DNA from: an uncultured Blautia sp.
GTDB taxonomy: Bacteria; Bacillota; Clostridia; Lachnospirales; Lachnospiraceae
Reading direction: 5' to 3'
Assembly: GCA_900551715.1 (NCBI GenBank)
Contig: URXG01000002.1
Span: forward strand, 1-64,000
Length of the DNA stretch: 64,000 nucleotides
The notes below the pieces were generated by a model. The model searched no databases and was not told the origin of the DNA. It saw only the letters and a list, made by a program, of their open reading frames with translations. The stretch's first letter is position 1. Every line of letters starts with the position of its first letter. Below, piece after piece: positions 6,727 through 15,543 of this stretch. A program made the position numbers and the translations under genes.

Positions 6727-8244
6727 TCACTTATTACTCCGACTTCCCAGTGTAACAGAAATGGTCTTTTCCACATATTCACCATCGTCTGCCCGGTATA
6801 CGGTAATATCTACTTTCTCGCCGGATGCATAATATTCCATTTTGCTGTTCAGGTCACTTCTGCAGGTGATCGACTGTCCGTCAAATTCCACAATGATATC
6901 ACCTTTCTGTAATCCTGCATCCTCTGCCGGGCTTCCACTCTGGACACTGCTTACAAAAGCACCTTCCGGCATACTGAACATCTGGATCGCCTCTGTAGAC
7001 AAGTCTGCAATCTCCACACCAAGATAAGAAGCATCATCTGTGTCTACTTTATCTCTGGTCTGACGGTTCATCAGTTTCTCAAGAATCGGCTGCGCCTTGG
7101 AAACAGGAATCGCATATCCCATACCTTCTACTGCGTTGTCTGCATACTTGGCTGAGTTGATACCGATTACTTCTCCCTGCATATTCAGAAGTGCTCCACC
7201 ACTGTTACCTGGATTGATAGCTGCATCTGTCTGGATCAGTCCGGATCCTGTAGAATCATCTGTTTCAATGGTTCTGTTGAGAGCACTTACCCATCCGGAC
7301 GTTACTGACTGACCATATCCCAGCGCATTACCAATGGCAACCACCTGTTCTCCTACTTTCAGACTATCAGAGCTTCCCATCTGTGCGATCTTGATCTGAG
7401 AAAGAGTATCTGCAGGTATATCGGATTTGTTTACTGCAACTACAGCCAGGTCATTGGCTTCGTCTGTTCCCTTGATCTTGGCACTGACCGCGTCTTCTAC
7501 ATTCAGTTCTCCATCAGAATCCGAACTGTCTGAAGAAGCGGAAGATGTAGACATATTCTGCGTCTCCTGTTCTGCATTTACCACATCGTTGCCTATAAAA
7601 CACACACTCAGTGTAGTAGCTCCTGACACTACATGATTATTGGTGGCAATAAGAAGCTCATCTTCATTTTCCCCTACAATGATACCGGAACCACTTCCCT
7701 CACTGGAATACTGTCTGGTGCCATATCCGAATCCAAATCCAAAATAACTGGGGATCTCCTGGACACTTACGGAAGTGATCGCCACTACAGCCGGCATGGC
7801 AGCCTCTGCAACCTCAGCTACTGTTCCGGTCTGCGTAACAGCACCAGACTGGTCTTCTGCTGTATCTGCTGTTCCACTGCCGGTATCGGATGTATCTTCC
7901 AGGGATGCAGTCCCTATTCTGGTTCCTGTATCTACTGTTCCCAGATACTGATCTGCGGTCCTGTTTACAATCTGAAAAACGCCTCCTGCCACCAGACCAA
8001 ACACAACTGCCAGAGCAACGGTTCCCGCTATTTTTTTTCTGAAGGAACTGTGTGTTTTTTTCTTTTTCCCGGAATCGGGAGTCTTCTTTTCTGTTGGTAT
8101 TCCCTGGTGCATCTGATAATGTGAATAATGAGGAGAACCTGTATTCTGTTCTGCTTCTGTTGACTGTGCATTCCGGCTCTGTGGAGCAATCTCACTGGAT
8201 TCATGGAAAAAGTCATTTCCTTCCCATCTGTTTTCGTCATTCAT
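6727..8244 (-). CDS. htrA: HtrA/DegP-family membrane-anchored serine protease
   Basis: This extracytoplasmic quality-control protease has 505 residues. A cytoplasmic polar N-terminus (1-70) is followed by one membrane anchor (about 71-93), a Ser/Thr/Asp-rich spacer, a trypsin-like domain and one PDZ domain (about 405-495). The catalytic triad is complete: H204 (TNNHVV), D265 (NDLAVV) and S348 (PGNSGG). An unusual Ser/Asp-rich insertion (about 224-250) separates the His and Asp elements. GGGAG lies upstream of the ATG. Upstream is a 163-bp gap after a GT2 gene, with no convincing terminator or promoter. It is separated from clpX by that gene's own promoter, although the two quality-control functions are neighbours. 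Confidence 0.9.
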   Translation of the reverse strand: MNDENRWEGNDFFHESSEIAPQSRNAQSTEAEQNTGSPHYSHYQMHQGIPTEKKTPDSGKKKKTHSSFRKKIAGTVALAVVFGLVAGGVFQIVNRTADQYLGTVDTGTRIGTASLEDTSDTGSGTADTAEDQSGAVTQTGTVAEVAEAAMPAVVAITSVSVQEIPSYFGFGFGYGTRQYSSEGSGSGIIVGENEDELLIATNNHVVSGATTLSVCFIGNDVVNAEQETQNMSTSSASSDSSDSDGELNVEDAVSAKIKGTDEANDLAVVAVNKSDIPADTLSQIKIAQMGSSDSLKVGEQVVAIGNALGYGQSVTSGWVSALNRTIETDDSTGSGLIQTDAAINPGNSGGALLNMQGEVIGINSAKYADNAVEGMGYAIPVSKAQPILEKLMNRQTRDKVDTDDASYLGVEIADLSTEAIQMFSMPEGAFVSSVQSGSPAEDAGLQKGDIIVEFDGQSITCRSDLNSKMEYYASGEKVDITVYRADDGEYVEKTISVTLGSRSNK

Positions 8245-8407
8245 GTATTTGCTCCCTTCTGCGTTTATCGTCTATGATCAAAATTTCTGCTTACCATGAT
8301 CTTTGTTTTCATATTAGACAGTGTAGCAAGATATTGTGTTCAAAGTGTGATAACTCTTTTAAAAAACAATGTTTCATAAAAGCATATTAACACAGAGGGA
8401 AAAACCG

Positions 8408-9331
8408 TTATTTTTTCCAGTAGGAAGGATTCATGGAGCAGCAAATCCGCATTTTCAGGGAAAGTTTCTGATAATTTTTACCAGTACGGTAGCCTGCATA
8501 TTTGAACGCTGACTGCATGATAAATCCAGGGATCAGCCATACTCTTCCTGTCTTCAGAAGATAACTGAATGTTTTTTTCACCAGGCGGATTCCCTCCCCT
8601 TCGGAAGGCACTGACTGAAAGATTTCCGGATGTTCTGCCTGGGATACTCCCAGATCAAAATTCCGGTGAAACTGTTCCATACAGGAATAATTATGGGAAT
8701 GAAGGACTTTTGCATCTGCCGCATAGGCAATCCCATATCCTGCTTTAATCAGATTACCTGCATAGATCATATCTTCATTGAAAATAGTCCGTTCCACAAA
8801 ACCTCCCAGTTTATCGTAGATTTCTTTCCTGTAGGCAGCACATACATTGGAACAGAAAAAAGTCTTAATTCCATAAACCGGAAGATCTTCTGCTGTTTTT
8901 ACAGAAGAGGTTTCTGGATAATTAAAAGATCTGGTGTATCTTTCTACAAAACCACAGTCTTTCTTTGGCAGCTGTCTGCCATAAGCTGCGCCAATATTAT
9001 CATCTTTCGTAAGTGCCGTTACCAGATTGCGGAGCAGATGTCTGTCACAGGGTATAGCATCCTGGGTCATAAAAACAAGAATCTCTGCCTGTGAGATTTC
9101 TGCTGCTTTCTTTCTGGTTCCGCCATGATCGAACTCCGGTTTGGTCAGGTGATGAACCTCCACAATTGGATGTCTGGTTTCCCAGTCCCGGTTCCAGTAT
9201 TCCTCTTCTGTATTCATTATAAGAATTTTATTTATCGGATAATCCTGCTTCTCCAGTCTGTCCAGTAATGTTTCAAATTCACTGCCCGGATGATAAGCCG
9301 GAATGATCACATCTGTTATTTTTTCTGTCAT
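8408..9331 (-). CDS. GT2 glycosyltransferase, rhamnosyltransferase-like
   Basis: This is a 307-residue GT-A fold enzyme. The nucleotide-sugar binding start is DVIIPAYHPG (about 7-16), and the DXD-like element is MTQDAIP near residue 94. The FDHGGTR motif near residue 67 is characteristic of rhamnosyltransferases of the RgpB/RfbF group. An acidic catalytic candidate lies in FNEDMIYAG. The C-terminus has amphipathic and hydrophobic stretches suggesting peripheral membrane contact. GGGAG precedes the ATG. It lies after the LCP gene terminator and before htrA, so it is the left boundary of the polysaccharide locus. The likely role is transfer of a deoxyhexose, probably rhamnose, to a lipid-linked glycan; the acceptor is unknown. 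Confidence 0.75.
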   Translation of the reverse strand: MTEKITDVIIPAYHPGSEFETLLDRLEKQDYPINKILIMNTEEEYWNRDWETRHPIVEVHHLTKPEFDHGGTRKKAAEISQAEILVFMTQDAIPCDRHLLRNLVTALTKDDNIGAAYGRQLPKKDCGFVERYTRSFNYPETSSVKTAEDLPVYGIKTFFCSNVCAAYRKEIYDKLGGFVERTIFNEDMIYAGNLIKAGYGIAYAADAKVLHSHNYSCMEQFHRNFDLGVSQAEHPEIFQSVPSEGEGIRLVKKTFSYLLKTGRVWLIPGFIMQSAFKYAGYRTGKNYQKLSLKMRICCSMNPSYWKK

Positions 9332-9384
9332 TTATTTTCTCCCATTATAGAAATAATATTGGGGCAAATTTACCCATCTGTTAT

Positions 9385-9421
9385 AAAAAAGGGAATTTCT
9401 GATTTCCAGAAATCCCCTTTT
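9385..9421 (-). terminator. Intrinsic terminator of the LCP gene
   Basis: Arms AAAAGGGAATTTCTG (9387-9401) and CAGAAATCCCCTTTT (9407-9421) pair with one mismatch around a 5-nt loop. The T-run on the minus strand is TTTTTT. The terminator lies directly after the stop codon at 9429. Confidence 0.85.
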
Positions 9422-9428
9422 GTTATCT

Positions 9429-10949
9429 TTATGCTGCCTCAGCAGAAACGGATTCTTCTACGATTTCTCCGCCGCCGTCATCTCCGCCACCAGCGTCTCC
9501 GCCGCTACCGTCATCTCCACCACCGTTGTCTCCACCATAATCTGGTTCTACGACTTCTCCGCCGCTACCGTCGTCTCCACCGCTGCCATCATCTCCGCCG
9601 CTGCCGTCATCTCCGCCGCTGCCGTCGTCTCCACCGCTGCCGTCGTCTCCGCCATTATAATCACCGCCACCACTGTTGTCATCGCCGCCACCGTTATAGT
9701 CGTTGCCGCCACTATTGTTGTCTCCACCACCGTAGTCGCTGCCGTCACCATTATCTCCTGATTCATCGGAGCCGGTATCAACATCCTGACCTGTGCTGTC
9801 CCATACAAAGTCAATGCTCTCTGTATTCTCATCTACGGGAGCCTGTGTATCCTCAAGTTTGTCAGTACCACCAACGATTTCAAGAATACGTTCACTGATT
9901 GCTTTTACAGTTTCAGATGGTTCATAATTTTCATCATCATACAGGAATTTATGAAGGTCTTTAACGTTGCTGATGAGGTCTGTAGGAACAATGATACTTC
10001 CTTTTACATTGGAAAACTTATAGGTTAACGGGAAACCAGTTGTCTCATCTACACTGTATCCAATCAGAGTCGGAAGCATCTGCAGGATATCTGTTTTGCT
10101 GAGAGAAGTAGTTACCATCGGAAATACGTCATCCATGATCTTGAAGATAGAGTTGATACCTGCTGATTTTGCTCTGCTGACAATCATCTGAATCACTCTA
10201 CGCTGTCTCTCTGTACGTCCCATATCCAGGCTGGCTGTGTAACGGATACGACAGTAGGAAGTAGCCTGTACACCATTCAGATGATAAGTGTACTGGATCT
10301 TTTCTTCGTCTTCTGGCTTCTCCGGAAGTTCGATCGGTGTATAATCTTTACCAACTGCTTCAGATGTCTCTATACAATAATTGTTCATATGAACGATCTC
10401 TGCATAGGACATATCCATATCCAGACCACCAAGGTCATCAATAATGGTAACCAGTGCATCAAAGTTTACGGTTGCATAATCTGTAATGTTCAGGTCAAGG
10501 TTTGTATTCAGCATGTTGATTGCCTGTTCTGCATCACCTGCTGCATAAGCTGCATTAGCCTTACTGTACATATCATTACCGATGTTGAGAAGTGTATCTC
10601 GATATACAGATACAAGCTTAACATCTTTGGTATCATTGTTGACACTGGCAATGATCATGGTATCACTGTTTTTGTTTCCGGCGAAGTTCATGTTTTCGCT
10701 TCGGGCATCAAGTCCGAACAGTGCATAAGTGGTATATCCTGTCAGACTGGAAGTCTCAGAATCTATGGAATCCTGAACTTCTTTATTAACCTGGATCTTA
10801 CTTTCATCCAGCACCGGCTGATTGATCTTGTCCAGCTTGGAATTAAGCTGTCCATATACATAAAGACCACCGATGAATAAAAGAAGTACAACAATTTCAA
10901 CTGCAAAAAGTATCTTTTTCATTTTGGATTTCTTTTTTGGTCGTGCCAT
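9429..10949 (-). CDS. LytR-CpsA-Psr family cell-wall glycopolymer ligase
   Basis: LCP proteins transfer lipid-linked glycopolymers to peptidoglycan outside the membrane. This one has 506 residues: a Lys-rich start, one membrane anchor (about 12-33), an LCP catalytic domain (about 75-320) and a 116-residue tail (391-506). The LCP domain has the expected Asp/Arg motifs (NSDTMIIAS...VSVYRDT, and RIRYTASLDMGRTERQRR). The tail is almost only Gly, Asp, Ser and Asn with DDGSGG repeats. Such a tail is not part of the family and may be a hydrophilic wall-spanning spacer. A sound AAGGGGAG ribosome site lies upstream. It is 17 bp downstream of the initiating sugar transferase, so the pair form an initiation/attachment operon. 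Confidence 0.88.
   Translation of the reverse strand: MARPKKKSKMKKILFAVEIVVLLLFIGGLYVYGQLNSKLDKINQPVLDESKIQVNKEVQDSIDSETSSLTGYTTYALFGLDARSENMNFAGNKNSDTMIIASVNNDTKDVKLVSVYRDTLLNIGNDMYSKANAAYAAGDAEQAINMLNTNLDLNITDYATVNFDALVTIIDDLGGLDMDMSYAEIVHMNNYCIETSEAVGKDYTPIELPEKPEDEEKIQYTYHLNGVQATSYCRIRYTASLDMGRTERQRRVIQMIVSRAKSAGINSIFKIMDDVFPMVTTSLSKTDILQMLPTLIGYSVDETTGFPLTYKFSNVKGSIIVPTDLISNVKDLHKFLYDDENYEPSETVKAISERILEIVGGTDKLEDTQAPVDENTESIDFVWDSTGQDVDTGSDESGDNGDGSDYGGGDNNSGGNDYNGGGDDNSGGGDYNGGDDGSGGDDGSGGDDGSGGDDGSGGDDGSGGEVVEPDYGGDNGGGDDGSGGDAGGGDDGGGEIVEESVSAEAA
9460..9776 (-). repeat. Gly/Asp-codon low-complexity repeat inside the LCP gene
   Basis: The coding repeat encodes DDGSGG and related units. 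The clearest tandem copies (18-bp units) are at about 9560-9655. The unit sequence varies at third positions, so it has not arisen by very recent slippage. It also creates a spurious Thr/Ala-rich frame on the other strand. Confidence 0.7.
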
Positions 10950-10966
10950 CTTTTCTCCCCTTATCT

Positions 10967-12385
10967 TTAATATGCATTTTTATTTATGAAACCTTTAAAA
11001 AAGGTCAGAAACAGTATTTTGATGTCGAATCCAATGGACCAGTTCTCTATATAATACAGGTCACAGTCAATTCTTTTCCGGATTGAGGTATCTCCCCGGA
11101 AACCATTCACCTGTGCCCATCCTGTAAGCCCCGGGCGAACCTGGTGTTTCACCATATAACGGGGAATCTCTTCTCTGAATTTTTCTACGAAGAAAGGGCG
11201 CTCCGGTCTGGGTCCCACCAGACTCATGTCACCTTTAAGGATATTAAACAGCTGCGGAAGTTCATCAATACTGGTTCTCCGCATAAACTTGCCGATTCCG
11301 GTAACCCTGGGATCATTTTTTACTGTCCATGCCTTCTTTTCTTCTGCTTCGGGCTGTATCTCCATAGAACGGAACTTGTACATTCGAAACGTTTTGTTAT
11401 GAAGTCCCACTCTCTCCTGTTTGTAGATCAGTGGCCCCGGTGAAGTCAGCTTGATAAGAATGCACATCAGAAGCATCACCGGTGATGAAACAATAATCGC
11501 CGCAATAGAACCGAAAATATCCATAACGCGCTTCACCATGGCATTGAAGGTGTTGCTGAGAGGTACATATCGGATGTTGATCACCGGAAGTCCCAGAATA
11601 TCCTCTGTATATGGTTTCGTAGGAATTATTTTATTGTAATCCGGAATAAATTTGGTGTGAACTCCGGATTTCTCACACATAGCAACAATCTCTTCCAGAC
11701 GGTAATATTCACTTAAGCCCAGTGTAATGGCAATCTCATCCAGCCGATTAGCCGGAAGTATTACGGTAAGATTGGCAATTCTTCCGATTACTTTGATGCC
11801 ATTGTATACAGTCCCGGCAGCAACATTGTCATCCAGAATTCCCCGGACCACATATCCCCACTGCGGATTCTGCTGTATTCTGTCAATATACTCTTCTGCT
11901 GCGCGGCTGTATCCTACCAGAATCATCTGTTTCTGATGTCTGCCGCGTCTGCGCATATCTTTTCCGATATAGGAGATCAGTAAACGGACAGACCATTCCA
12001 TGAGAATATTGATCACACAGAATATATATACGGTCAGTCGGGAAAAATCTGATTCTCCCATCATATACAGACTGAATACTACAAGTAAAAGACCAAGTAC
12101 ATTTGCCTTGATGATGTTTGCCAGCACAAGACGACGCCCCTGCATACTCAGCGGCTCGTAAAGAGTAAATGCCTGATAAAGAAGCAGATACCCCGGTATG
12201 ATAAAGATCAGTGCAAACATGTACTGCTGGAATGTCAGTGCACGAACTGCTGAATAGGAAAAAGGTCCGATAAATCGGATCATCCATGCAACAATATAGG
12301 CAACTGCAATGATCCCGGCATCCATCAACATCTGGAGACGACTGAAATCCTTCTGATTATCCTGAATCAATTTCTGCCACCTCAT
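10967..12385 (-). CDS. Polyprenyl-phosphate sugar-1-phosphate transferase
   Basis: This initiating enzyme puts a sugar-1-phosphate on undecaprenyl phosphate. The 472 residues form about four N-terminal membrane helices (15-130), a Rossmann-like cytoplasmic region (about 145-260) and a fifth helix leading into the bacterial sugar transferase domain (about 280-472). Conserved motifs are KRVMDIFGS, YKFRSM, RRTSIDELPQ, SLVGPRPE and RPGLTGWAQVNG. Length and layout match the WbaP/CpsE/EPS-type family. A good promoter lies at 12424-12452, but the Shine-Dalgarno before the ATG is poor, so translation may be weak or regulated. It is followed 17 bp later by the LCP ligase. The sugar (glucose, galactose or an amino sugar) cannot be told from sequence. 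Confidence 0.88.
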   Translation of the reverse strand: MRWQKLIQDNQKDFSRLQMLMDAGIIAVAYIVAWMIRFIGPFSYSAVRALTFQQYMFALIFIIPGYLLLYQAFTLYEPLSMQGRRLVLANIIKANVLGLLLVVFSLYMMGESDFSRLTVYIFCVINILMEWSVRLLISYIGKDMRRRGRHQKQMILVGYSRAAEEYIDRIQQNPQWGYVVRGILDDNVAAGTVYNGIKVIGRIANLTVILPANRLDEIAITLGLSEYYRLEEIVAMCEKSGVHTKFIPDYNKIIPTKPYTEDILGLPVINIRYVPLSNTFNAMVKRVMDIFGSIAAIIVSSPVMLLMCILIKLTSPGPLIYKQERVGLHNKTFRMYKFRSMEIQPEAEEKKAWTVKNDPRVTGIGKFMRRTSIDELPQLFNILKGDMSLVGPRPERPFFVEKFREEIPRYMVKHQVRPGLTGWAQVNGFRGDTSIRKRIDCDLYYIENWSIGFDIKILFLTFFKGFINKNAY

Positions 12386-12423
12386 CTGATTATATGGCTT
12401 CAGTAGCCCTGACAGCCACGTTT

Positions 12424-12452
12424 ATATTATAATAGTTGCTCTTTAAAATCAA
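12424..12452 (-). promoter_or_regulatory. Promoter of the sugar-transferase/LCP operon
   Basis: On the minus strand, TTGATT (12447-12452), exactly 17 bp and TAATAT (12424-12429) lie about 40 bp upstream of the start at 12385, in an AT-rich gap. The leader is therefore short. Confidence 0.7.
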
Positions 12453-12507
12453 TAAAATCTTTAACTTTTATTTTATTAAATTTCCTTAAAATCCTGTAAA
12501 ACTGCCT

Positions 12508-13461
12508 TTACCCTTTCAGTCTGCGGAACAGATTGATCCACAGTTCCAGCTGTATTTTGCAGTAATTAGGAAAATTTTTCAGGGAAAACGGCACTTTTTT
12601 GTTGTTGAAACTGATGGAAAATCCGTTTTTGATCCCTGCTGCATATTCTCTTCCCATTCCCTTGACTGCAAAGAAGAGAAATTTGATCAGAAATCCCGCT
12701 GCCAGAAAAGGCAGGTTCAGAATGATCTGGAGAAAAGGCATATTTTTGTAGATCAGATATACATTGTTTCTGGAAGAATATCTGGTCTTGAACTGATTGT
12801 ACCTGGAACCGCTGGTGCCGCTTCCTACATGATATACCACTGCTTTCGGGGCGTACCAGTTCTCATATCCATAGATCCGGGCTCTGTAACCGATATCCAT
12901 ATCTTCCAGATATGCAAAATGTTCTTCGTCAAAGTATCCAATCCTCTCGAATACCTTTCTTCGATATATGGCAGCTCCTCCACAGGCAGAAAAAACTTTA
13001 TCTTCTCTGTCACAGCTACGGATATCTTTATCCTTGCCTCTGGCAAAGGACCAGCCAAGTGCACAGTAAAAGTCACCGGCATCATCCAGCCTGTCTCTGT
13101 CATGATACTGGACCATTTTGGCTCCGCACGAAAAAGCCTTCCCGTGTCGCTTAATAGCAAGTAACATTTCTTCTACAAAATCAGGCTGTACTTCTGTGTC
13201 GTTATTTAAAAGGAGAACATAGGGTGCCCTGGAAGCGCGGATTCCTTCGTTTACTGCACGACAAAATCCAAAATTCTCCGGAAGTTCAATAATGTGGACC
13301 CAGGGATAATTGGCTGCAACAAAAGAACAACTTCCGTCTGAAGATCCGTTATCCACAAAGATCACTTCAAAATTCTTGATTGTCTGTCCCTCCAGACTAC
13401 CCAGTACGCTGTCCAGAAAGGCGATTCCGTTAAAATTCGGTATGACCACCGATACTTCCAT
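12508..13461 (-). CDS. GT2 glycosyltransferase, rhamnosyltransferase-like
   Basis: A 317-residue single-domain GT2 enzyme. It starts with VSVVIPNFNG and has an acidic pair in FVDNGSSDGS and a metal-binding LLLNNDTE near residue 89. A catalytic ED follows in AYLEDMDIGYRA. Hydrophobic residues near 255-275 suggest membrane association. It is closest in pattern to WbbL-type rhamnosyltransferases. GGAGG lies 5 nt upstream of the ATG, and the gene begins 9 bp after the double-GT2 gene, so they form an operon. No terminator is visible downstream; the next unit has its own promoter. Confidence 0.8.
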   Translation of the reverse strand: MEVSVVIPNFNGIAFLDSVLGSLEGQTIKNFEVIFVDNGSSDGSCSFVAANYPWVHIIELPENFGFCRAVNEGIRASRAPYVLLLNNDTEVQPDFVEEMLLAIKRHGKAFSCGAKMVQYHDRDRLDDAGDFYCALGWSFARGKDKDIRSCDREDKVFSACGGAAIYRRKVFERIGYFDEEHFAYLEDMDIGYRARIYGYENWYAPKAVVYHVGSGTSGSRYNQFKTRYSSRNNVYLIYKNMPFLQIILNLPFLAAGFLIKFLFFAVKGMGREYAAGIKNGFSISFNNKKVPFSLKNFPNYCKIQLELWINLFRRLKG

Positions 13462-13470
13462 GTATTCCTC

Positions 13471-15339
13471 CTATTTCTCTTTCTCTTTTTTGTTCATTCC
13501 CGGCAGAGGTCTGAGAGAATAATTCCATTTTGTGAGAGACAGATTCTTATTGTAATAAGGATCTCCTTCTTTCAGGATTCCGATCCACTGACAGCGCATA
13601 TACTCAATTTCTTCCTGGAAACGCCGTACTTTTTCCTTGCTGTCCTCTGCTCCTCTTGTTTTGGATTCCATGTGATAAAGCTGCACATAAGGATCATAAA
13701 CGATCAGTCTGTTCTGCTGTCTTACTTTCAGACACAGATCCACATCATTAAAAGCTACGGATAATTTTTCTGTAAAACCACCTGCTTCTTCAAAAGCAGT
13801 ACGTTTCATCATCATGCAGGCTGCTGTTACAGCACTCATATCCTGCAGAATAGACGCTTTATGGAGATAACCGGTTCTGTTGGCCGGCATATTTACAAAC
13901 ATATGCCCTGCAATTCCGCCAATGCCGATCACACAGCCTGCATGCTGAATGGTATCGTCCGGATAGATCAGTTTCACACCTACTGCTCCTACTTCCTTCC
14001 GCTGGCAGACTCCCAGCATTTCCTCTATCCAGTCCTCTGTAATCACTGTCACATCATTGTTCAGAAACAGAAGATAATCTCCTTTCGCATGACGGACTCC
14101 GTAATTATTGATCGCTGAATAGTTGAATTCTTTTTTCCATTTCAGGAGCCTGATCTGAGGGTCTCCGGAAAGTTCTTTGTAATAATGAAAAATCTCACCT
14201 GTGGTGCTGTTATTCTCAATTATAATAATTTCATAATTGGTATAATGAGTCTTTGCACGTATGGATTCTATACAGGCTTTGAGAGATTCCTTTTCATCTT
14301 TGTTTGGAATGATGATGGACACCATTGGTTCTCCCTGTACCGGATACTGTACTCTGAAAAATCCCAAATCCGGTGTATGAGATACTGTACCTCTGACCCC
14401 CATACGCTGAAGATGAGCTTCGATGGCTCTCTTGCCTGCGTCAAAAGCATACATCTTGCTGGCAGGATTATCTGCGGTAGATGCCTTGTGGGTTCTCCAG
14501 TGATAAAGGATCTCCGGAATATGCCCTACTTTTCCGGCTGTTTCTATGCAGCGGAAAATAAAATCATGATCCTGTGCACCGTCAAATTCCTGCCTGAAAC
14601 CACCCACTTTCTCAATGATGGAACGGCGTACCACAAAAAAGTGACAGATATAGTTGTTGGATCGCAGAAGATCCAGGTTAAAATCTGGTTTCAGGTGAGG
14701 CTGAAAATGCTCACTGAGATCTGTGGTAACCTTATCCTCATCTGTATAAACTGCATCCAGCTGCCGGTCTTTGGCAAGAGCCTTTGCTATTTCGTACAGT
14801 GCATTGGGTGCCAGGAGATCATCATGATCCAGAAGTCCCACAAACTCTCCCTCTGCCATCTGAAGTGCTGCGTTGGTATTACCTGCAATTCCTTTATTCT
14901 CAGTAAGGTCGATCACCCGGATACGTCTGTCTCTGGCTGTATATTCTTTCAGGACGCTGCTCATGGCTTCATCCCCGGGACTTCCATTTGCAATACACAA
15001 TTCCCAGTTACGGTAAGTCTGTGCCAACAGGGAGTCGATCATCTGTTGCAAAAATTCTTCCGGTGTACGGAATGCAGGAACTGCCACACTGATCAGTGGT
15101 TCATAATCAAATTTTTCCCGTCTCTGTCTGTCCAGTTCTTTCAGGTCCGGTACATAAGCTTTATACCATGGACCATAAGGTACTTCCTCCGGTTCAAATC
15201 TCTCATGAAGTCTGATCCAAAATTCTTTTGGTCCGTAATGTTTCAGATAGCGAAAACCTTTCTGAATGGTGTAGGGATTCAGTTTACGGATCATTCTGCC
15301 CCACTGGATTTTGCCATCTGCTTTCTTTTCTTTACTCAT
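13471..15339 (-). CDS. Double-domain GT2 glycosyltransferase
   Basis: This 622-residue protein has two GT2 domains in series. The first begins at about residue 80 (PLISVAVPAF, metal site LLDHDD) and the second at about 336 (VSIIIPNKDE, metal site LLFLNNDV). The last 80 residues are a conserved tail with YHMESKTRG. It is a paralogue of the proteins at 19383 and 21859, but its N-terminal part is short (about 70 residues). The two domains could add two sugars or one sugar twice, as in polymerising rhamnan synthases. The promoter is at 15413-15441 and GAGG lies upstream of the ATG. It forms an operon with the GT2 gene that follows. Confidence 0.8.
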   Translation of the reverse strand: MSKEKKADGKIQWGRMIRKLNPYTIQKGFRYLKHYGPKEFWIRLHERFEPEEVPYGPWYKAYVPDLKELDRQRREKFDYEPLISVAVPAFRTPEEFLQQMIDSLLAQTYRNWELCIANGSPGDEAMSSVLKEYTARDRRIRVIDLTENKGIAGNTNAALQMAEGEFVGLLDHDDLLAPNALYEIAKALAKDRQLDAVYTDEDKVTTDLSEHFQPHLKPDFNLDLLRSNNYICHFFVVRRSIIEKVGGFRQEFDGAQDHDFIFRCIETAGKVGHIPEILYHWRTHKASTADNPASKMYAFDAGKRAIEAHLQRMGVRGTVSHTPDLGFFRVQYPVQGEPMVSIIIPNKDEKESLKACIESIRAKTHYTNYEIIIIENNSTTGEIFHYYKELSGDPQIRLLKWKKEFNYSAINNYGVRHAKGDYLLFLNNDVTVITEDWIEEMLGVCQRKEVGAVGVKLIYPDDTIQHAGCVIGIGGIAGHMFVNMPANRTGYLHKASILQDMSAVTAACMMMKRTAFEEAGGFTEKLSVAFNDVDLCLKVRQQNRLIVYDPYVQLYHMESKTRGAEDSKEKVRRFQEEIEYMRCQWIGILKEGDPYYNKNLSLTKWNYSLRPLPGMNKKEKEK

Positions 15340-15370
15340 ATATTTATAGCCTCAGATTTCATCTGTTTGT

Positions 15371-15400
15371 GTAACTGTTCAATATCTGCTAAATAGTTAC
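15371..15400. repeat. GTAACTGTTC inverted-repeat element (short copy)
   Basis: GTAACTGTTC...AATAGTTAC forms an imperfect inverted repeat with a short loop. It lies in the divergent promoter region between the double-GT2 gene and the dead DacF gene. Related longer copies lie at 43562-43607 and 61320-61363. Confidence 0.5.
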
Positions 15401-15412
15401 TAATTGGGTTTT

Positions 15413-15441
15413 ATTTTATCATTGTGACAGGCTTTTTGCAA
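15413..15441 (-). promoter_or_regulatory. Candidate promoter of the 15339-12508 GT2 operon
   Basis: On the minus strand, TTGCAA (15436-15441), 17 bp and TAAAAT (15413-15418) lie about 75 bp upstream of the ATG at 15339. The inverted repeat at 15371-15400 falls in the predicted leader. Confidence 0.5.
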
Positions 15442-15460
15442 GGGCGTATGTTCCTGACTC

Positions 15461-15489
15461 TTGAATTACCCCCTGAAATAGGATATGAT
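15461..15489 (+). promoter_or_regulatory. Promoter of the DacF-like pseudoenzyme
   Basis: TTGAAT (15461-15466), exactly 17 bp and TATGAT (15484-15489) lie about 55 bp upstream of the ATG at 15544, which has AGGAG 8 nt before it. The gene is therefore expected to be expressed. Confidence 0.65.
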
Positions 15490-15543
15490 AAAAGGGCGAA
15501 TGTAATTTTTTCAGAATATATATCATACACAGGAGTAAATTAT

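Noticed and set aside
9420..9898. Thr/Ala- and His/Arg-rich open frames on the plus strand
   Set aside because: They are the antisense reading of the Gly/Asp repeat in the LCP gene.
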